Assembly (NCBI RefSeq): GCF_900105455.1
Contig: NZ_FNSF01000007.1
Coordinates: 248,001-312,000, forward strand
Direction: 5' to 3'
Source of the DNA: Tenacibaculum sp. MAR_2009_124
Lineage (GTDB): Bacteria; Bacteroidota; Bacteroidia; Flavobacteriales; Flavobacteriaceae
Length of the DNA: 64,000 bases
The translations under genes and the position numbers were made by a program. Within the stretch, counting starts at the first letter, position 1; each line of letters begins with the position of its first letter. Shown here piece after piece: positions 42,645 to 52,699 of the stretch. The notes under the pieces are model-generated. The model saw nothing but the letters and a program-made list of their open reading frames with translations. It made no database searches and had not been told where the DNA came from.

Positions 42645-45224
42645 ATGGTGAAAAAACTTAAACTACTGTTAGTTTTCTTATCGTGTACTTATATTTCTTC
42701 GTACGCACAGGAATACCAAAAAATGATTTCCGAAAATAGCCATAGGCTATCTGAAATTCAAGAGGAAGCCGAAAAGTATTTCGAAGTTAACGGAATAGGA
42801 AAAGGTACTGGTTACAAACAGTACAAACGTTGGGAGTATTTTGCAATGAAGCAATTGGATGTTAATGGATTCGTAAAAGATTCAAACTATTTATTCAACG
42901 AACTTCAAGCTCAAAACCAAAGAAGAAATGCAAATTCATTAGAGGAAGTTCTCGATAACGGTGCCAGCTGGTCAGAATTGGGCCCAACGTATTTTAATGA
43001 AACTACTGGGTGGAATCCAGGTGTGGGAAGAATATCAAGTTTTGCTGTAGAAAACAAGAATCATAATCACATTATCATAGGATCTATTGGTGGTGGTATT
43101 TGGAAAACCACCGACAAAGGAAATACATGGAATTCGTTAACAGATAACCATGGAAATATGTATACCTATTCTTTGACAATAGAACAATCAAATACTCAAG
43201 TATATTATTGGGGTTCTAGCTTTGGGCATGTATATAAGTCATTAAATGCTGGGGCTACATGGGAACAGATTGGAAACGCAGGAATAGGAAACGTTCTAAA
43301 GATTTTAATTCATCCAACAAATCCGAATGTATTATTTGCTTGTAATCAAACTAGTGGCTTATACAAATCTTTGAATGGCGGTGAGTCATGGGAGTTAGTT
43401 GTTCAAGGCCGATTTTATGATATAGAGTTTGACCCAAATAATACTGATGTACTATTCGCATCCTCATATGGAATTTATGGGAGTAACGGTGGATTCTTCA
43501 GATCTACTGATGGAGGTAATAGTTTTATTGAGAATAAAACGTTTCCTTATGGCGCTAAAATGATTGGAGTATCTAAAGCCGATTCTAATATTGTGTATGT
43601 ACTTGAGGAAAATAGAGGTCGTTTTGGCGCTTTCTACAAATCAGTAGATAATGGAGTTACCTTTCAGAAATTAGATCATAGTAATAAAAATTACTTTGGT
43701 TATGATAATAAGGCGTCAGATAACAGAGGGCAAGCTCCAAGAGATATGGGAATAGCTGTTTCTCCAACGAACCCAGATGAGGTCCATATTGCTGGAATTA
43801 ACACTTGGAGATCTATGGATGGTGGCGTGTCATTCTCGAATTCTTCACAATGGACAATTGGAGGAGCTAAAAATTTAGATATAGGTTATTGCCATGCCGA
43901 TGTAGATGATTTAGAGTTTGTAGGTAACGACCTATTTGTTGTTACCGATGGAGGTATCTTTTTAAGTGAAGATACTACCAATCTTACTGCAGAATATTAT
44001 AAAGATTTAACAGGTGGTTTGGGAATTAGACAGTTTTATAAATTAGGTGTTTCTCAAACAAATCCGGTAGTTATAACTGCAGGTTCTCAAGATAACGGAT
44101 CGTCTATTTACCGAGGAGGTCGTGAAGCAAAAGATGCTTGGATTGATTGGCTTGGAGCTGACGGTATGGAAGGTTTAGTCGATATTAACAACCCAATGGT
44201 TGTATATGGAACAAGTCAGTTTGGAGGATTGTACAAAACAACAACACAAGGTAATGATGCGTTTTGGTGGCGAATGAGAAGAAATAGTCCAGGTGGTAAT
44301 TGGGTAACACCATTAGAACAAGATCAAAATGGAGATTTATATTATGGTTCTAGAAGTGTTTATAAATCTGCTGATGGGGCCGATTCGTGGGAGCAAATCT
44401 CTCAAGATTTGGGTAGAAATGTTACACATGTTAAAATAGCTCCATCAAATCCTGATATTGTTTATGCTTGTATTTATTATGGTAATGGTTGGTATATTCC
44501 AGAAGAGTTAAGAGGAAGAACGAAAATTTACCGAACTTTAAATGGAGGAGCAACTCAAGAATGGGCGAAATTAAAAGGTTTTAAAGGAGAAGTAAATAGT
44601 ATTGCAATTCATCCTACAGATCCAAATAAAATAGCCGTAGCTCTTTCAGGCGCTGAAGAGAAAGTTATCATTAGTACAGATGGAGGAGGAAGCTGGATTC
44701 ATTATAGTAAAGGTTTGCCGAATTTTTCACCATATGCTCTTGAATGGGATGATAACAAAAGAGATGGTTTATATCTAGGAATGGATTATGGAGTTTACTA
44801 CAGAGATATGAATATGCAAGAATGGGAATCATTTGCAAACAATTTACCAAATGTAAAGGTAAATGAGCTTGAAATAAATTATGCTGATGGTCATTTATAT
44901 GCTGCAACTTATGGTAGAGGAATTTGGAAATCTCCAATAGCTACATATGATGATTCTTCGGATGACCATGGAGATTATTTAGATAATATTCAAATCTACC
45001 CAAATCCAGTAAAAGGAGAATATCTTTATATAAAAGGAGATAAAGAAGAAACGGTTGCAATTAGATTATTTGACTCTCGAGGGCATATATTACGCTATTT
45101 TAACGGTGTTGCTTTAAAAAATGAAGCGTATCGCATGTCTATAGCTTATTTACCAAAAGGGATTTATTTTGTAAGAATCAATAGTAAAGATATGGTAACT
45201 ACAAAGAAGATAGTTATTGAATAA
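42645..45224 (+). CDS. T9SS-secreted protein with BNR/sialidase-like repeats
   Basis: The 859-residue protein starts with a signal peptide (MVKKLKLLLVFLSCTYISSYAQ). Many BNR-type Asp-box motifs follow (TTDKGNTW, SLNAGATW, SLNGGESW, STDGGNSF, SVDNGVTF, STDGGGSW), as in VPS10/sortilin-like and sialidase-like propellers. The C-terminal 80 residues (IYPNPVKGEYLYIKG to TTKKIVIE) are a type A T9SS sorting domain, so it is exported by the type IX system and attached to or released from the cell surface. There are no clear sialidase catalytic residues. A role in binding or degrading glycans or proteins is possible. Confidence 0.9.
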   Translation: MVKKLKLLLVFLSCTYISSYAQEYQKMISENSHRLSEIQEEAEKYFEVNGIGKGTGYKQYKRWEYFAMKQLDVNGFVKDSNYLFNELQAQNQRRNANSLEEVLDNGASWSELGPTYFNETTGWNPGVGRISSFAVENKNHNHIIIGSIGGGIWKTTDKGNTWNSLTDNHGNMYTYSLTIEQSNTQVYYWGSSFGHVYKSLNAGATWEQIGNAGIGNVLKILIHPTNPNVLFACNQTSGLYKSLNGGESWELVVQGRFYDIEFDPNNTDVLFASSYGIYGSNGGFFRSTDGGNSFIENKTFPYGAKMIGVSKADSNIVYVLEENRGRFGAFYKSVDNGVTFQKLDHSNKNYFGYDNKASDNRGQAPRDMGIAVSPTNPDEVHIAGINTWRSMDGGVSFSNSSQWTIGGAKNLDIGYCHADVDDLEFVGNDLFVVTDGGIFLSEDTTNLTAEYYKDLTGGLGIRQFYKLGVSQTNPVVITAGSQDNGSSIYRGGREAKDAWIDWLGADGMEGLVDINNPMVVYGTSQFGGLYKTTTQGNDAFWWRMRRNSPGGNWVTPLEQDQNGDLYYGSRSVYKSADGADSWEQISQDLGRNVTHVKIAPSNPDIVYACIYYGNGWYIPEELRGRTKIYRTLNGGATQEWAKLKGFKGEVNSIAIHPTDPNKIAVALSGAEEKVIISTDGGGSWIHYSKGLPNFSPYALEWDDNKRDGLYLGMDYGVYYRDMNMQEWESFANNLPNVKVNELEINYADGHLYAATYGRGIWKSPIATYDDSSDDHGDYLDNIQIYPNPVKGEYLYIKGDKEETVAIRLFDSRGHILRYFNGVALKNEAYRMSIAYLPKGIYFVRINSKDMVTTKKIVIE

Positions 45225-45250
45225 ATATTGATAAAATTGAACTTAGAGGG

Positions 45251-45277
45251 GCCGCTTATTTTTTAGCGGCTTTTTTT
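45251..45277 (+). terminator. Terminator of the T9SS protein gene
   Basis: GCCGCT (45251-45256) pairs with AGCGGC (45265-45270), followed by seven T. It lies just before the S41 protease gene. Confidence 0.85.
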
Positions 45278-45404
45278 ATGCTGTGATATGAATGAGTAGA
45301 ATAAAGAATATTGTGCTTAGAACTGTTAATAATTGTTAATATAATGCTAAATTTTATCGAGACTCCGTTGCAATAAAGTAATTTAGTAGCATAAATAAAA
45401 TAAA

Positions 45405-48400
45405 ATGCAATTAAAAAATATAGTTTTAGTTTTTCTATTCATGTTTGGAGGGCATGTATTTAGTCAAACATTAATTCGTCAACCGAAAATTAGTCCAGAT
45501 GGATCTCATATTGCGTTCAGTTATCATGGAGATATTTGGATATATAATATTGCTAACCAAAAAGCAAAAAGAATAACGATTCATCAAGCCTATGAAGTTG
45601 ATCCAATATGGAATTCAGAGGGTAGTGAGTTGGCATTTTCGTCAAATAGAAAAGGTAATAAGAATATATTTACAGTTCCTGTAGAAGGAGGAGTTCCAAA
45701 ACAATTGACTTATTACCCAACAAACAATATACCTAGTGATTGGAGTGGTGAGAATATTGTTTTTACAACCGAAAGAGTTTTTAAAGGGCCTGAATGGGAC
45801 AATCAAATTTATGTGGTAAATGAAAATGGCGGAACTCCTGAAAGATTAATTACCGCTTATGGATTTGCGGCTTCGATTTCCTCTGATAAAAATATGGTGT
45901 CTTATACAAAAGGAGCATGTCGAATAGCTCGTGAAGACTATTCAGGTTCTGCTCAAAGAGATATTTGGGTTTATAATAAAAAAACTAATAAATACAATCA
46001 GATAACTGTAAGTGCAAAAAATGATCATTCGTCTCTTTGGGATGGACAAGATAATCTGTATTATATTGGAGCAAAAAGTGGACGATATAATATCTATAAA
46101 CAAGCTATTTCTAGCACTGGAGAAAAAGTTGGAGAGGCAACACAATTAACTTTTCAAAAAGTTGATGGAGTAAGGTCTTTTTCTGTAAGTAAAAAAGGAA
46201 CAATCGTTTATACTTCTGGAATAGATACTTATATTTTAGAGAATGGCAATGCAAGAAAGCTAGCATTAAACATTCCTTCGGACAATCGTTTCGATATTGA
46301 AGAAACAAAAACGACCTCGTCAAAAGTTAGAAATTATGCAATTTCTCCTGATGGGAGTTTAACCGCTATAGAAATTTCGGGTGAAATTTTCGTGAAAGAA
46401 AATGATAAAGAAAAGAAAAATTCAAATAATATAAGTAATCACTTTTTTAAAGATAAGCAGCCTCAATGGATAGATGATAAAACGGTGATTTACCTTTCTG
46501 ATAGAAATGGGTATTACAATGTTTATAGTGCCGTTTCATCGGATACTTTGGTAAAGCTATCGAGAAGTTTAACCGTTAAAACTGAAAAATTAACGAATGC
46601 TAAGATTGATATTAATAACATCATTGTTTCTCCTGATAAAAAGAAAATAGCCTATACAGAAGGAAGAAGTAAGCTAATTATTGCTGATATTAAAGAAGGG
46701 GAAATTAAAAATCCAAAAACATTTTCAGACACATGGGCTTCAGCTGATGGGCTTTCTTGGAGTCCAGACAGCAAGTATATCGCGTATTCTCAAGAAGATT
46801 TAAATTTTGATAGTGAAATATACATTCAATCAACAGAAGATAGTAAGCAGAAGTTTAATGTAAGTATGCATCCAAGAGGAGATAGAAGCCCTGTTTGGAG
46901 TGCCGATGGTAAGAAACTAGCATTTCTATCAAACAGAAGTGGAATAAACTATGATGTATGGATGGTATGGCTTCAGAAAGAAGATTGGGAGAAAACGAAG
47001 AGAGATCATGAGGAAGGTGATTATTATGTAAAGAAAGAAGAGAAGAAAAAGGGAAAAAAGAAAGGGAAAAAGGATAAGAAAAAAGAAGTAGTTGTTAAGG
47101 TAGATGAAGCCAATATCTATGATCGATTAGTTCAAGTAACATCTTTATCTGACGATGAGTACAGTTTAGCATTCAATCCAGATAGCGAATTTTTGTATTT
47201 TTCTGCTACAAACCCAGCTACTAAAAGAAGAAGTTTGTATAAGGTGAAATGGAATGGAAGCGATCCTAAAGAAGTAAAGGGAGTGAAATGGGCAGGAGAT
47301 TTTTCAGAGGTAAAAGGGAAGTTATATTTCTTATCTTCTGGAGGAGTGAAGATGTTAAAAGGAAAGTCAGATAAAGTAGAAAGCTTTCCTCACAAGGCAA
47401 CATACACCGTTAACTATAAAGAAGAAAGAAAACAAGTTTTTGAGGAAGGAATCAGAGCATTAACCGCTGGATTTTATGACCCTGAATTTCATGGGTATGA
47501 TTGGAAAACTTTGGTTAAAAAATATAGACCTTGGGTGTTATCAGCGTCTACGCAGCAAGATTATAGTTATATGTTTAATCTGTTGTTAGGACAATTAAAC
47601 GCCAGTCATATGGGATATAGAGGAGGTAATCCTGAAAAAGTGAAAAATGAAAACATTGGATTGTTGGGATTAGAAGTTTCGGATACCAATACGGGAGTAA
47701 AAGTAGACTATGTTTTAACAAATTCTGTTGCTGATAAATCTATGAGTAAGTTAAATGTTGGAGACGTTATAACAGCAGTAAACGGTAAAAACATTAAAGA
47801 AGGAACTAACTTTTATAGTTTACTAAAGAACTCAAGAGGGAATGAAACCTTGGTTACGTTATCAACAGGAAAAAATATTATTTTAAGACCGCAGCACTCT
47901 CTTAAAACTTTAAAGTATGAAGAGTGGGTGAGTTCAAGAAAAAAATTGGTTGAAGAATATTCAAATGGACAGTTAGGGTATATTCATATACAAGGAATGA
48001 ATTTAACTAGTTTTGAAAGATTTGAAAGAGAATTAAAAGCTAGTGGGTATGGTAAAAAAGGAATTGTAGTTGATGTTCGTTATAACGGAGGTGGATGGAC
48101 TACAGATCGACTAATGGCAGTACTAAACGTTACTCAACATGCATATACAATTCCTAGAGGAGCTACCAAAAGTTTAAAAAATCATAAAGATTTTTCAGGT
48201 AATTATCCATTTAATGAAAGAGCAATACTATCGGTAAATACTAAGCCTTTGGTCGCGTTATGTAATGAAAATAGTTATTCAAATGCTGAAATTTTTTCTC
48301 ATGCTTTTAAGAATTTGAAACTTGGAAAATTAGTAGGACAACCGACTTTTGGAGCAGTAATTTCAACAGGAGGTCAAAGTTTACAAAACGGATACATTCG

Positions 48401-48566
48401 TATGCCATTTAGAGCATGGTATGTAAAGAATTCAGGGGAAAATATGGAGAATGATGCTCCAGCTACTCCTGATTACTTGATAAAGAACTTCCCAGGCTGG
48501 AAGAGCCGTGGAGAAGATGAGCAGCTAAAGAAAGCTGTTGAAGTATTATTGAAAGATATTAATTAA
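45405..48566 (+). CDS. Tricorn-like S41 serine protease, exported
   Basis: A 1053-residue protein with a signal peptide (MQLKNIVLVFLFMFGGHVFSQ). The first two thirds form two propellers with PD40/WD40-like blades (PKISPDGSHIAFS, PVWSADGKKLAFLSNRSG). Lys-rich insert at about residues 540-565 (KKEEKKKGKKKGKKDKKKE). Then comes a C1-like region, a PDZ domain (LLGLEVSDTNTGVKVDYVLT, LNVGDVITAVNG) and the S41 protease domain with the catalytic Ser in NSYSNAEIFSHAFK and VGQPTFGAVISTGG. This is the architecture of tricorn protease homologues; it probably trims peptides in the envelope or outside the cell. Confidence 0.9.
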   Translation: MQLKNIVLVFLFMFGGHVFSQTLIRQPKISPDGSHIAFSYHGDIWIYNIANQKAKRITIHQAYEVDPIWNSEGSELAFSSNRKGNKNIFTVPVEGGVPKQLTYYPTNNIPSDWSGENIVFTTERVFKGPEWDNQIYVVNENGGTPERLITAYGFAASISSDKNMVSYTKGACRIAREDYSGSAQRDIWVYNKKTNKYNQITVSAKNDHSSLWDGQDNLYYIGAKSGRYNIYKQAISSTGEKVGEATQLTFQKVDGVRSFSVSKKGTIVYTSGIDTYILENGNARKLALNIPSDNRFDIEETKTTSSKVRNYAISPDGSLTAIEISGEIFVKENDKEKKNSNNISNHFFKDKQPQWIDDKTVIYLSDRNGYYNVYSAVSSDTLVKLSRSLTVKTEKLTNAKIDINNIIVSPDKKKIAYTEGRSKLIIADIKEGEIKNPKTFSDTWASADGLSWSPDSKYIAYSQEDLNFDSEIYIQSTEDSKQKFNVSMHPRGDRSPVWSADGKKLAFLSNRSGINYDVWMVWLQKEDWEKTKRDHEEGDYYVKKEEKKKGKKKGKKDKKKEVVVKVDEANIYDRLVQVTSLSDDEYSLAFNPDSEFLYFSATNPATKRRSLYKVKWNGSDPKEVKGVKWAGDFSEVKGKLYFLSSGGVKMLKGKSDKVESFPHKATYTVNYKEERKQVFEEGIRALTAGFYDPEFHGYDWKTLVKKYRPWVLSASTQQDYSYMFNLLLGQLNASHMGYRGGNPEKVKNENIGLLGLEVSDTNTGVKVDYVLTNSVADKSMSKLNVGDVITAVNGKNIKEGTNFYSLLKNSRGNETLVTLSTGKNIILRPQHSLKTLKYEEWVSSRKKLVEEYSNGQLGYIHIQGMNLTSFERFERELKASGYGKKGIVVDVRYNGGGWTTDRLMAVLNVTQHAYTIPRGATKSLKNHKDFSGNYPFNERAILSVNTKPLVALCNENSYSNAEIFSHAFKNLKLGKLVGQPTFGAVISTGGQSLQNGYIRMPFRAWYVKNSGENMENDAPATPDYLIKNFPGWKSRGEDEQLKKAVEVLLKDIN

Positions 48567-48590
48567 TAATACTAAGCCTACTACTATTAA

Positions 48591-48622
48591 GCGAAGATGA
48601 GAAATCATCTTCGCTTTTTTTT
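48591..48622 (+). terminator. Terminator of the tricorn-like protease gene
   Basis: GCGAAGATGA (48591-48600) pairs with TCATCTTCGC (48605-48614) around GAAA, followed by a run of T. Confidence 0.95.
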
Positions 48623-48714
48623 GTTATCGTCTTTGATGATTTATGCGCGAAATTCTAATTTTTAAATATGATGAATCGACTTTAGTTTATGAAGTAATTT
48701 TATGTCTATTTACT

Positions 48715-48722
48715 TATTTTTG
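48715..48722 (+). promoter_or_regulatory. Candidate -7 box of recQ, ATG 4 nt downstream
   Basis: TATTTTTG is a perfect TAnnTTTG element. Only 4 nt (48723-48726) separate it from the recQ ATG at 48727, so the transcript would start at or next to the start codon. No good -33 element was seen. Confidence 0.55.
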
Positions 48723-48726
48723 CTTT

Positions 48727-50829
48727 ATGGTAGAGATTGAGGAAAAAGAATTGTTATCGAAATTAAAGACCAGCTTTGGGTACGATAGTTTTAGACTTGA
48801 ACAACAGCAAATAATAGAGAATATCTTAGCGAAGAAAGATACTTTGGTAATTATGCCAACAGGAGGAGGTAAATCCATTTGTTATCAGTTGCCAGCTCTT
48901 TTTTTAAAAGGGATTACATTGGTAATATCGCCTTTAATTGCTTTGATGAAGGATCAGGTAGATAGTCTAAAAGCTAATGGTATTTCGTCAGCCTTTTTTA
49001 ATAGTAGCCAATCATCTGAAGAACACGAACAGGTTTTTGAAGGTGTTGCGAGTGGAGATATTAGGTTGTTGTATGTGGCTCCTGAAAGTTTACCTTTATT
49101 GCAAAATATACTTAATCAAAACTATATTAGTTGCATTGCAATTGATGAAGCTCACTGTATTTCCTCATGGGGGCATGACTTTAGACCTTCGTATAAACAA
49201 TTGGCATTTTTAAAGAAATCATTGCCTGACGTGCCCGTTGTGGCGTTAACTGCAACAGCGGACAAAGCAACACAAGAAGATATTGTTGATCAATTGGCAA
49301 TTCCTCATGCCAAAAGGTTTATAAGTTCTTTTAATAGAGAAAATATAACATTAGAGGTTCGTCCTGCAAATGATAGAGTGAAACAGATTCTACGTTTTAT
49401 TCAAGATAGACCCAACCAATGTGGTATTATTTATTGTTTAAGCAGAAAAACTACAGAACAGTTGGCAAGCAAACTACAAAAAAGCAATGTTTCTGCAGTG
49501 GCTTATCATGCTGGACTTTCATTTGATGAGAGATCATCGGCACAAGAAGCATTTATCAAAGATGATGTTGAAGTGGTTTGCGCGACAGTAGCCTTTGGAA
49601 TGGGAATTGATAAATCGAATGTCCGATGGGTCATTCATTATAACATGCCTAAAAATATTGAAGGCTATTATCAAGAAATAGGGCGATCAGGAAGAGATGG
49701 TTTACCTTCTAAAGCATTGCTTTTTCATAGTTATGCAGATGTAATTCAACTTAGACAATTTATAGAAAATACTGGGAATAAAGAGGTGCAAGAGGCCAAG
49801 TTGGAGCGAATGAAACAATTTGCCGAAGCAACCGATTGTAGACGAAAAATTTTATTGAGTTACTTTGGAGAACTTATAGAAGAAAATTGCGGTAATTGTG
49901 ATGTGTGTAAAAATCCACCGAAGTTTTTTGATGGAACTGTTATTGCGCAAAAAGCCCTATCTGCTGTTTATAGATTACAAGGAAAAGAGGCAATGGGAAC
50001 TATAATTGATGTATTAAGAGGTGCTCAGAATGCAGCCGTTTTGGATAAAAATTATCAATCACTTAAAACGTATGGAGTTGGAAATGATATTTCCTGGAGA
50101 GACTGGCAACATTATTTAATTCAGCTAATGAATCAGGGATACTGTCAAATTGCATTTCATTTAAATAATTCATTACAGCTAACCGAGTTTTCGAAAAAGG
50201 TGCTTTTTGAAGGAGAAAAGGTTAAACTTACGAGTCCGGTTGAAGTGAAAAAGGAAGAAAAACTTGTCAAAAAGAAAACAAAAGAACGTTCAAATAATAC
50301 ATTGTTTGAAAGACTTAGAAAGCTTCGATATCGTATAGCGAAAGAAGAAGATATTGCGGCTTATTTGGTTTTTAACGATGCTACATTAAGAGAAATCGAG
50401 AAAGAGAGACCGACAACTGATAGCGAGTTTTTATCAATTAGCGGAGTCGGAGAGAGGAAACTAGAAGTATATGGAGGAGAGTTTATGGAGGAAATTAAAA
50501 ACTTTTTAAGCGAAAAGAAAAGGAATAAAAAAGATACTACCTTAGAAACCTATAAACTTTATAAAGACGGTTTAACAATAGAGGAAATAGCGGAATCTAG
50601 AAATCTAAAATCAACCACTATTTTTTCACATTTGTCGAAGTTGTATTTAGAAGGAAAAGACATTAGTCTGGATAAGTTCATAACTCCTGATATTCTGAAA
50701 GAAATAGCCAATGCTAAAAAAGTTTTAAAAGGAGAGGTAGCGCTAAAACCTTATTTCGAGTTTTTAGGAGAGAAAATATCTTATGAACATATTAGAATAG
50801 GGCTTACAATATTGCAAAAAAAACGCTAG
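48727..50829 (+). CDS. recQ: ATP-dependent DNA helicase RecQ
   Basis: A 700-residue 3'-5' superfamily 2 helicase. The ATG at 48727 (MVEIEEKELLSKL) is chosen because a -7 box lies 4 nt before it; the upstream frame continues to ATG 48643 but would add a sequence unlike RecQ. Motifs: GFDSFR-type Q motif region, Walker A (MPTGGGKS), DEAH in AIDEAHCISSWGHDFRPSY, and motifs V/VI (AFGMGIDK, QEIGRSGRDG), then four Cys of the zinc-binding domain (CRRKIL, CGNCDVC), RQC winged-helix and HRDC domains. A C-terminal HTH (about 610-650: TYKLYKDGLTIEEIAESRNL) is attached. It acts in recombination and replication repair. Confidence 0.95.
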   Translation: MVEIEEKELLSKLKTSFGYDSFRLEQQQIIENILAKKDTLVIMPTGGGKSICYQLPALFLKGITLVISPLIALMKDQVDSLKANGISSAFFNSSQSSEEHEQVFEGVASGDIRLLYVAPESLPLLQNILNQNYISCIAIDEAHCISSWGHDFRPSYKQLAFLKKSLPDVPVVALTATADKATQEDIVDQLAIPHAKRFISSFNRENITLEVRPANDRVKQILRFIQDRPNQCGIIYCLSRKTTEQLASKLQKSNVSAVAYHAGLSFDERSSAQEAFIKDDVEVVCATVAFGMGIDKSNVRWVIHYNMPKNIEGYYQEIGRSGRDGLPSKALLFHSYADVIQLRQFIENTGNKEVQEAKLERMKQFAEATDCRRKILLSYFGELIEENCGNCDVCKNPPKFFDGTVIAQKALSAVYRLQGKEAMGTIIDVLRGAQNAAVLDKNYQSLKTYGVGNDISWRDWQHYLIQLMNQGYCQIAFHLNNSLQLTEFSKKVLFEGEKVKLTSPVEVKKEEKLVKKKTKERSNNTLFERLRKLRYRIAKEEDIAAYLVFNDATLREIEKERPTTDSEFLSISGVGERKLEVYGGEFMEEIKNFLSEKKRNKKDTTLETYKLYKDGLTIEEIAESRNLKSTTIFSHLSKLYLEGKDISLDKFITPDILKEIANAKKVLKGEVALKPYFEFLGEKISYEHIRIGLTILQKKR

Positions 50830-50849
50830 TAATAATACCAGCGCTTTTT
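50816..50849 (+). terminator. Probable terminator of recQ
   Basis: AAAAACGCT and AGCGCTTTTT flank the recQ stop codon, forming a CGCT/AGCG stem flanked by A and T runs, with one mismatch. The gene stop TAG lies in the loop. Confidence 0.45.
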
Positions 50850-50879
50850 AGCAATGAATGTTTTGAAATTCATGTGAGA

Positions 50880-51497
50880 TTAATTCTTTAATGTTTCCAT
50901 TTCAGTAATGATATCATCTAATTTTGAAAAAAGTGTACCATATACCAGTTGTGTTGAGATGGCATAAACAGCATTACAAATAATTGAAATTATTACGGCT
51001 ATAATCAGTCCAATACTGAATGCTTGTAAAAAGCTCATGTCTTCCGAGATATATTTAGATAAAAAACTCTGCTCTTTCATAAAGAAAGCAATTACAAAAA
51101 TTGATAAGACGGCTAATGGCAAAATAAATACAAAAAGTTTTTTCGTAGCCTTTGTTATGGATACTGTAATACTTCGGTATTCTTTTAAATATGTTAAGGT
51201 ATCCGATTTGATATCTAATGTTTTGAATCGACTTAACAGTTTTTTGTTGAAAAAATAGAGCCCCAAAATTAGTAAGGCACTATAGGCACCGATTACAACT
51301 TCCGAAATAACTGTTAAGAATACAAAAGTAAGAACAGCCATTGGAATTAATCCTTTATTATCAAATTCATAAATTCTTCGAATACGATGAATTATTGATT
51401 TTGATTTTTGATTATATAGATTATTGACTTTAGGGGCTATTAAGGATTTCTCACTGATAAATGATTCGTCCCAAATGTTTTTAATTGATTTTTCCAT
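50880..51497 (-). CDS. Membrane protein cotranscribed with the ECF sigma factor
   Basis: A 205-residue protein with a soluble N-terminus (about 50 residues, charged) and four hydrophobic segments (about 50-70, 73-85, 121-141 and 162-186). It overlaps the sigma factor gene by 17 nt and is read in the same direction, so it is translationally coupled to it. That position is typical for an anti-sigma factor, yet no known anti-sigma domain is recognisable, so this is inference from context. Confidence 0.75.
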   Translation of the reverse strand: MEKSIKNIWDESFISEKSLIAPKVNNLYNQKSKSIIHRIRRIYEFDNKGLIPMAVLTFVFLTVISEVVIGAYSALLILGLYFFNKKLLSRFKTLDIKSDTLTYLKEYRSITVSITKATKKLFVFILPLAVLSIFVIAFFMKEQSFLSKYISEDMSFLQAFSIGLIIAVIISIICNAVYAISTQLVYGTLFSKLDDIITEMETLKN

Positions 51498-51963
51498 CTA
51501 ATAATATTTTTAATTGTTTTTTAATTCTATTTACACGTACGGCTATGTTATTTGGGCTAGTACCAATGATCGAAGCAATTTCTTTATTAGGGTTTTCTTC
51601 CAGATATAATAAAATAATTGCTCTATCGACTTCTGATAACTTCTTAATAGCATCATACAATAAATTCAATTCTTCATTTTGAAAAGCTCGGTTTTCTTCT
51701 GAGTTTTCTGGTAGAATCGAATAATCTGAATTTGTTCTTGTTTTTTTCTTTATTAAGGTTAAACAAACATTTAAAGTGATTCTATAAATCCATGTCGACC
51801 ATTTTGATTTATTTTTAAATGCTTTACGACTCTTCCATATTTGTAAACAAACTTCTTGGTAATAGTCCTCAAAGTCTGGTTCTGAATCGGTATAGGCCCT
51901 ACATATTTTAATAATAATTCCTGCATGAGGTAAAATGGATGTATTATAAAAGTCGTTGCTCAA
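51481..51963 (-). CDS. RNA polymerase sigma-70 factor, ECF subfamily
   Basis: A 160-residue ECF sigma factor. Region 2 is seen in DFEDYYQEVCLQIWKSRKAF with KSKWSTWIYRITLNVCLTLI, and region 4 in LSEVDRAIILLYLEENPNKEIASIIGTSPNNIAVRVNRIKKQL (helix-turn-helix). It directs RNA polymerase to specific promoters, probably in response to an envelope signal relayed by the downstream membrane protein. The target promoters are unknown. Confidence 0.92.
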   Translation of the reverse strand: MSNDFYNTSILPHAGIIIKICRAYTDSEPDFEDYYQEVCLQIWKSRKAFKNKSKWSTWIYRITLNVCLTLIKKKTRTNSDYSILPENSEENRAFQNEELNLLYDAIKKLSEVDRAIILLYLEENPNKEIASIIGTSPNNIAVRVNRIKKQLKILLDGKIN

Positions 51964-52121
51964 AATGGTTGTTTTAATATAGTTGGTTATATAATAGTTA
52001 CGTGGTAATTGTAAGTTATATTTTCATGTTTAAAGTATGGATTATCGATTGTTTATTTTGTTAGTACTTTGAAAAACTTAAATATTACATGGAATATTAA
52101 ATATTTTATTTTCAATAATTA

Positions 52122-52150
52122 TTGAAATTTTAAAAATAGTTGTATATTTG
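52122..52150 (+). promoter_or_regulatory. Promoter of the gbsR-type operon, ATG 4 nt downstream
   Basis: TATATTTG (52143-52150) is a perfect TAnnTTTG box; TTG at 52122-52124 lies 18 nt upstream. The ATG at 52155 follows 4 nt later, so the mRNA would be leaderless or nearly so. Confidence 0.6.
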
Positions 52151-52154
52151 ACAT

Positions 52155-52661
52155 ATGAACTTAGAAGACGCAAAATTAAAATACATTCATACATGGGGCA
52201 GTTTAGCAACGAGTTGGGGAATTAATAAAACCATGGCGCAGGTACATGCATTATTATTGTCATCTACAAAACCATTGTCTGCGGATGAAATTATGGATAT
52301 TCTGAAAATTTCAAGAGGAAATGTGAATATGAATGTAAGGGCACTTATTGACTGGGGAATTGTTCGTAAAGAAATTATCGTGGGAGAGCGTAAGGAATTT
52401 TTTGTAGCGGACAAAGATATCTGGGAGTTGTTTAAGCAGGTAACAAAGGAAAGAAAGAGAAGAGAAATTGAACCGGTATTAAAAGTTCTTGAAGAATTAA
52501 AAGAAGGGGTAGAAGAGAGTTCAGAAGAAGCAGCACAATTTAAAAAGCTAATGAAGGATTTGTCAAGTGTAACCAATACAGTAAATAATATTTTAGATAA
52601 GGCCATAAAAGCTGATGAACACTGGTTATTATCCAATTTAACCAAAATAGTAAAAAAATAA
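52155..52661 (+). CDS. GbsR/MarR family transcriptional regulator
   Basis: A 168-residue winged-helix protein. Its start (TWGSLATSWGINKTMAQVHALLLSS) and DNA-binding region (PLSADEIMDILKISRGNVNMNVRALIDWGIVRK) match the GbsR branch of MarR regulators, known in other bacteria as repressors of transport and osmolyte genes. The C-terminal helix is a probable dimerisation region. It begins a seven-gene downstream run (52700-56388) with short or overlapping junctions, so it is likely its local regulator. Confidence 0.9.
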   Translation: MNLEDAKLKYIHTWGSLATSWGINKTMAQVHALLLSSTKPLSADEIMDILKISRGNVNMNVRALIDWGIVRKEIIVGERKEFFVADKDIWELFKQVTKERKRREIEPVLKVLEELKEGVEESSEEAAQFKKLMKDLSSVTNTVNNILDKAIKADEHWLLSNLTKIVKK

Positions 52662-52699
52662 AAAAATTTACAATCAAACTTTCAATAATTTCTGAAAAT

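Noticed and set aside
48643..48726. Longer recQ start at 48643
   Set aside because: The extra 28 residues are unlike RecQ N-termini, and a perfect -7 box lies inside that stretch just before the ATG at 48727.
52187..52645. Long antisense ORF over the GbsR/MarR gene
   Set aside because: The plus-strand frame encodes a clear winged-helix regulator with a promoter; the antisense frame has no recognisable domain or promoter.
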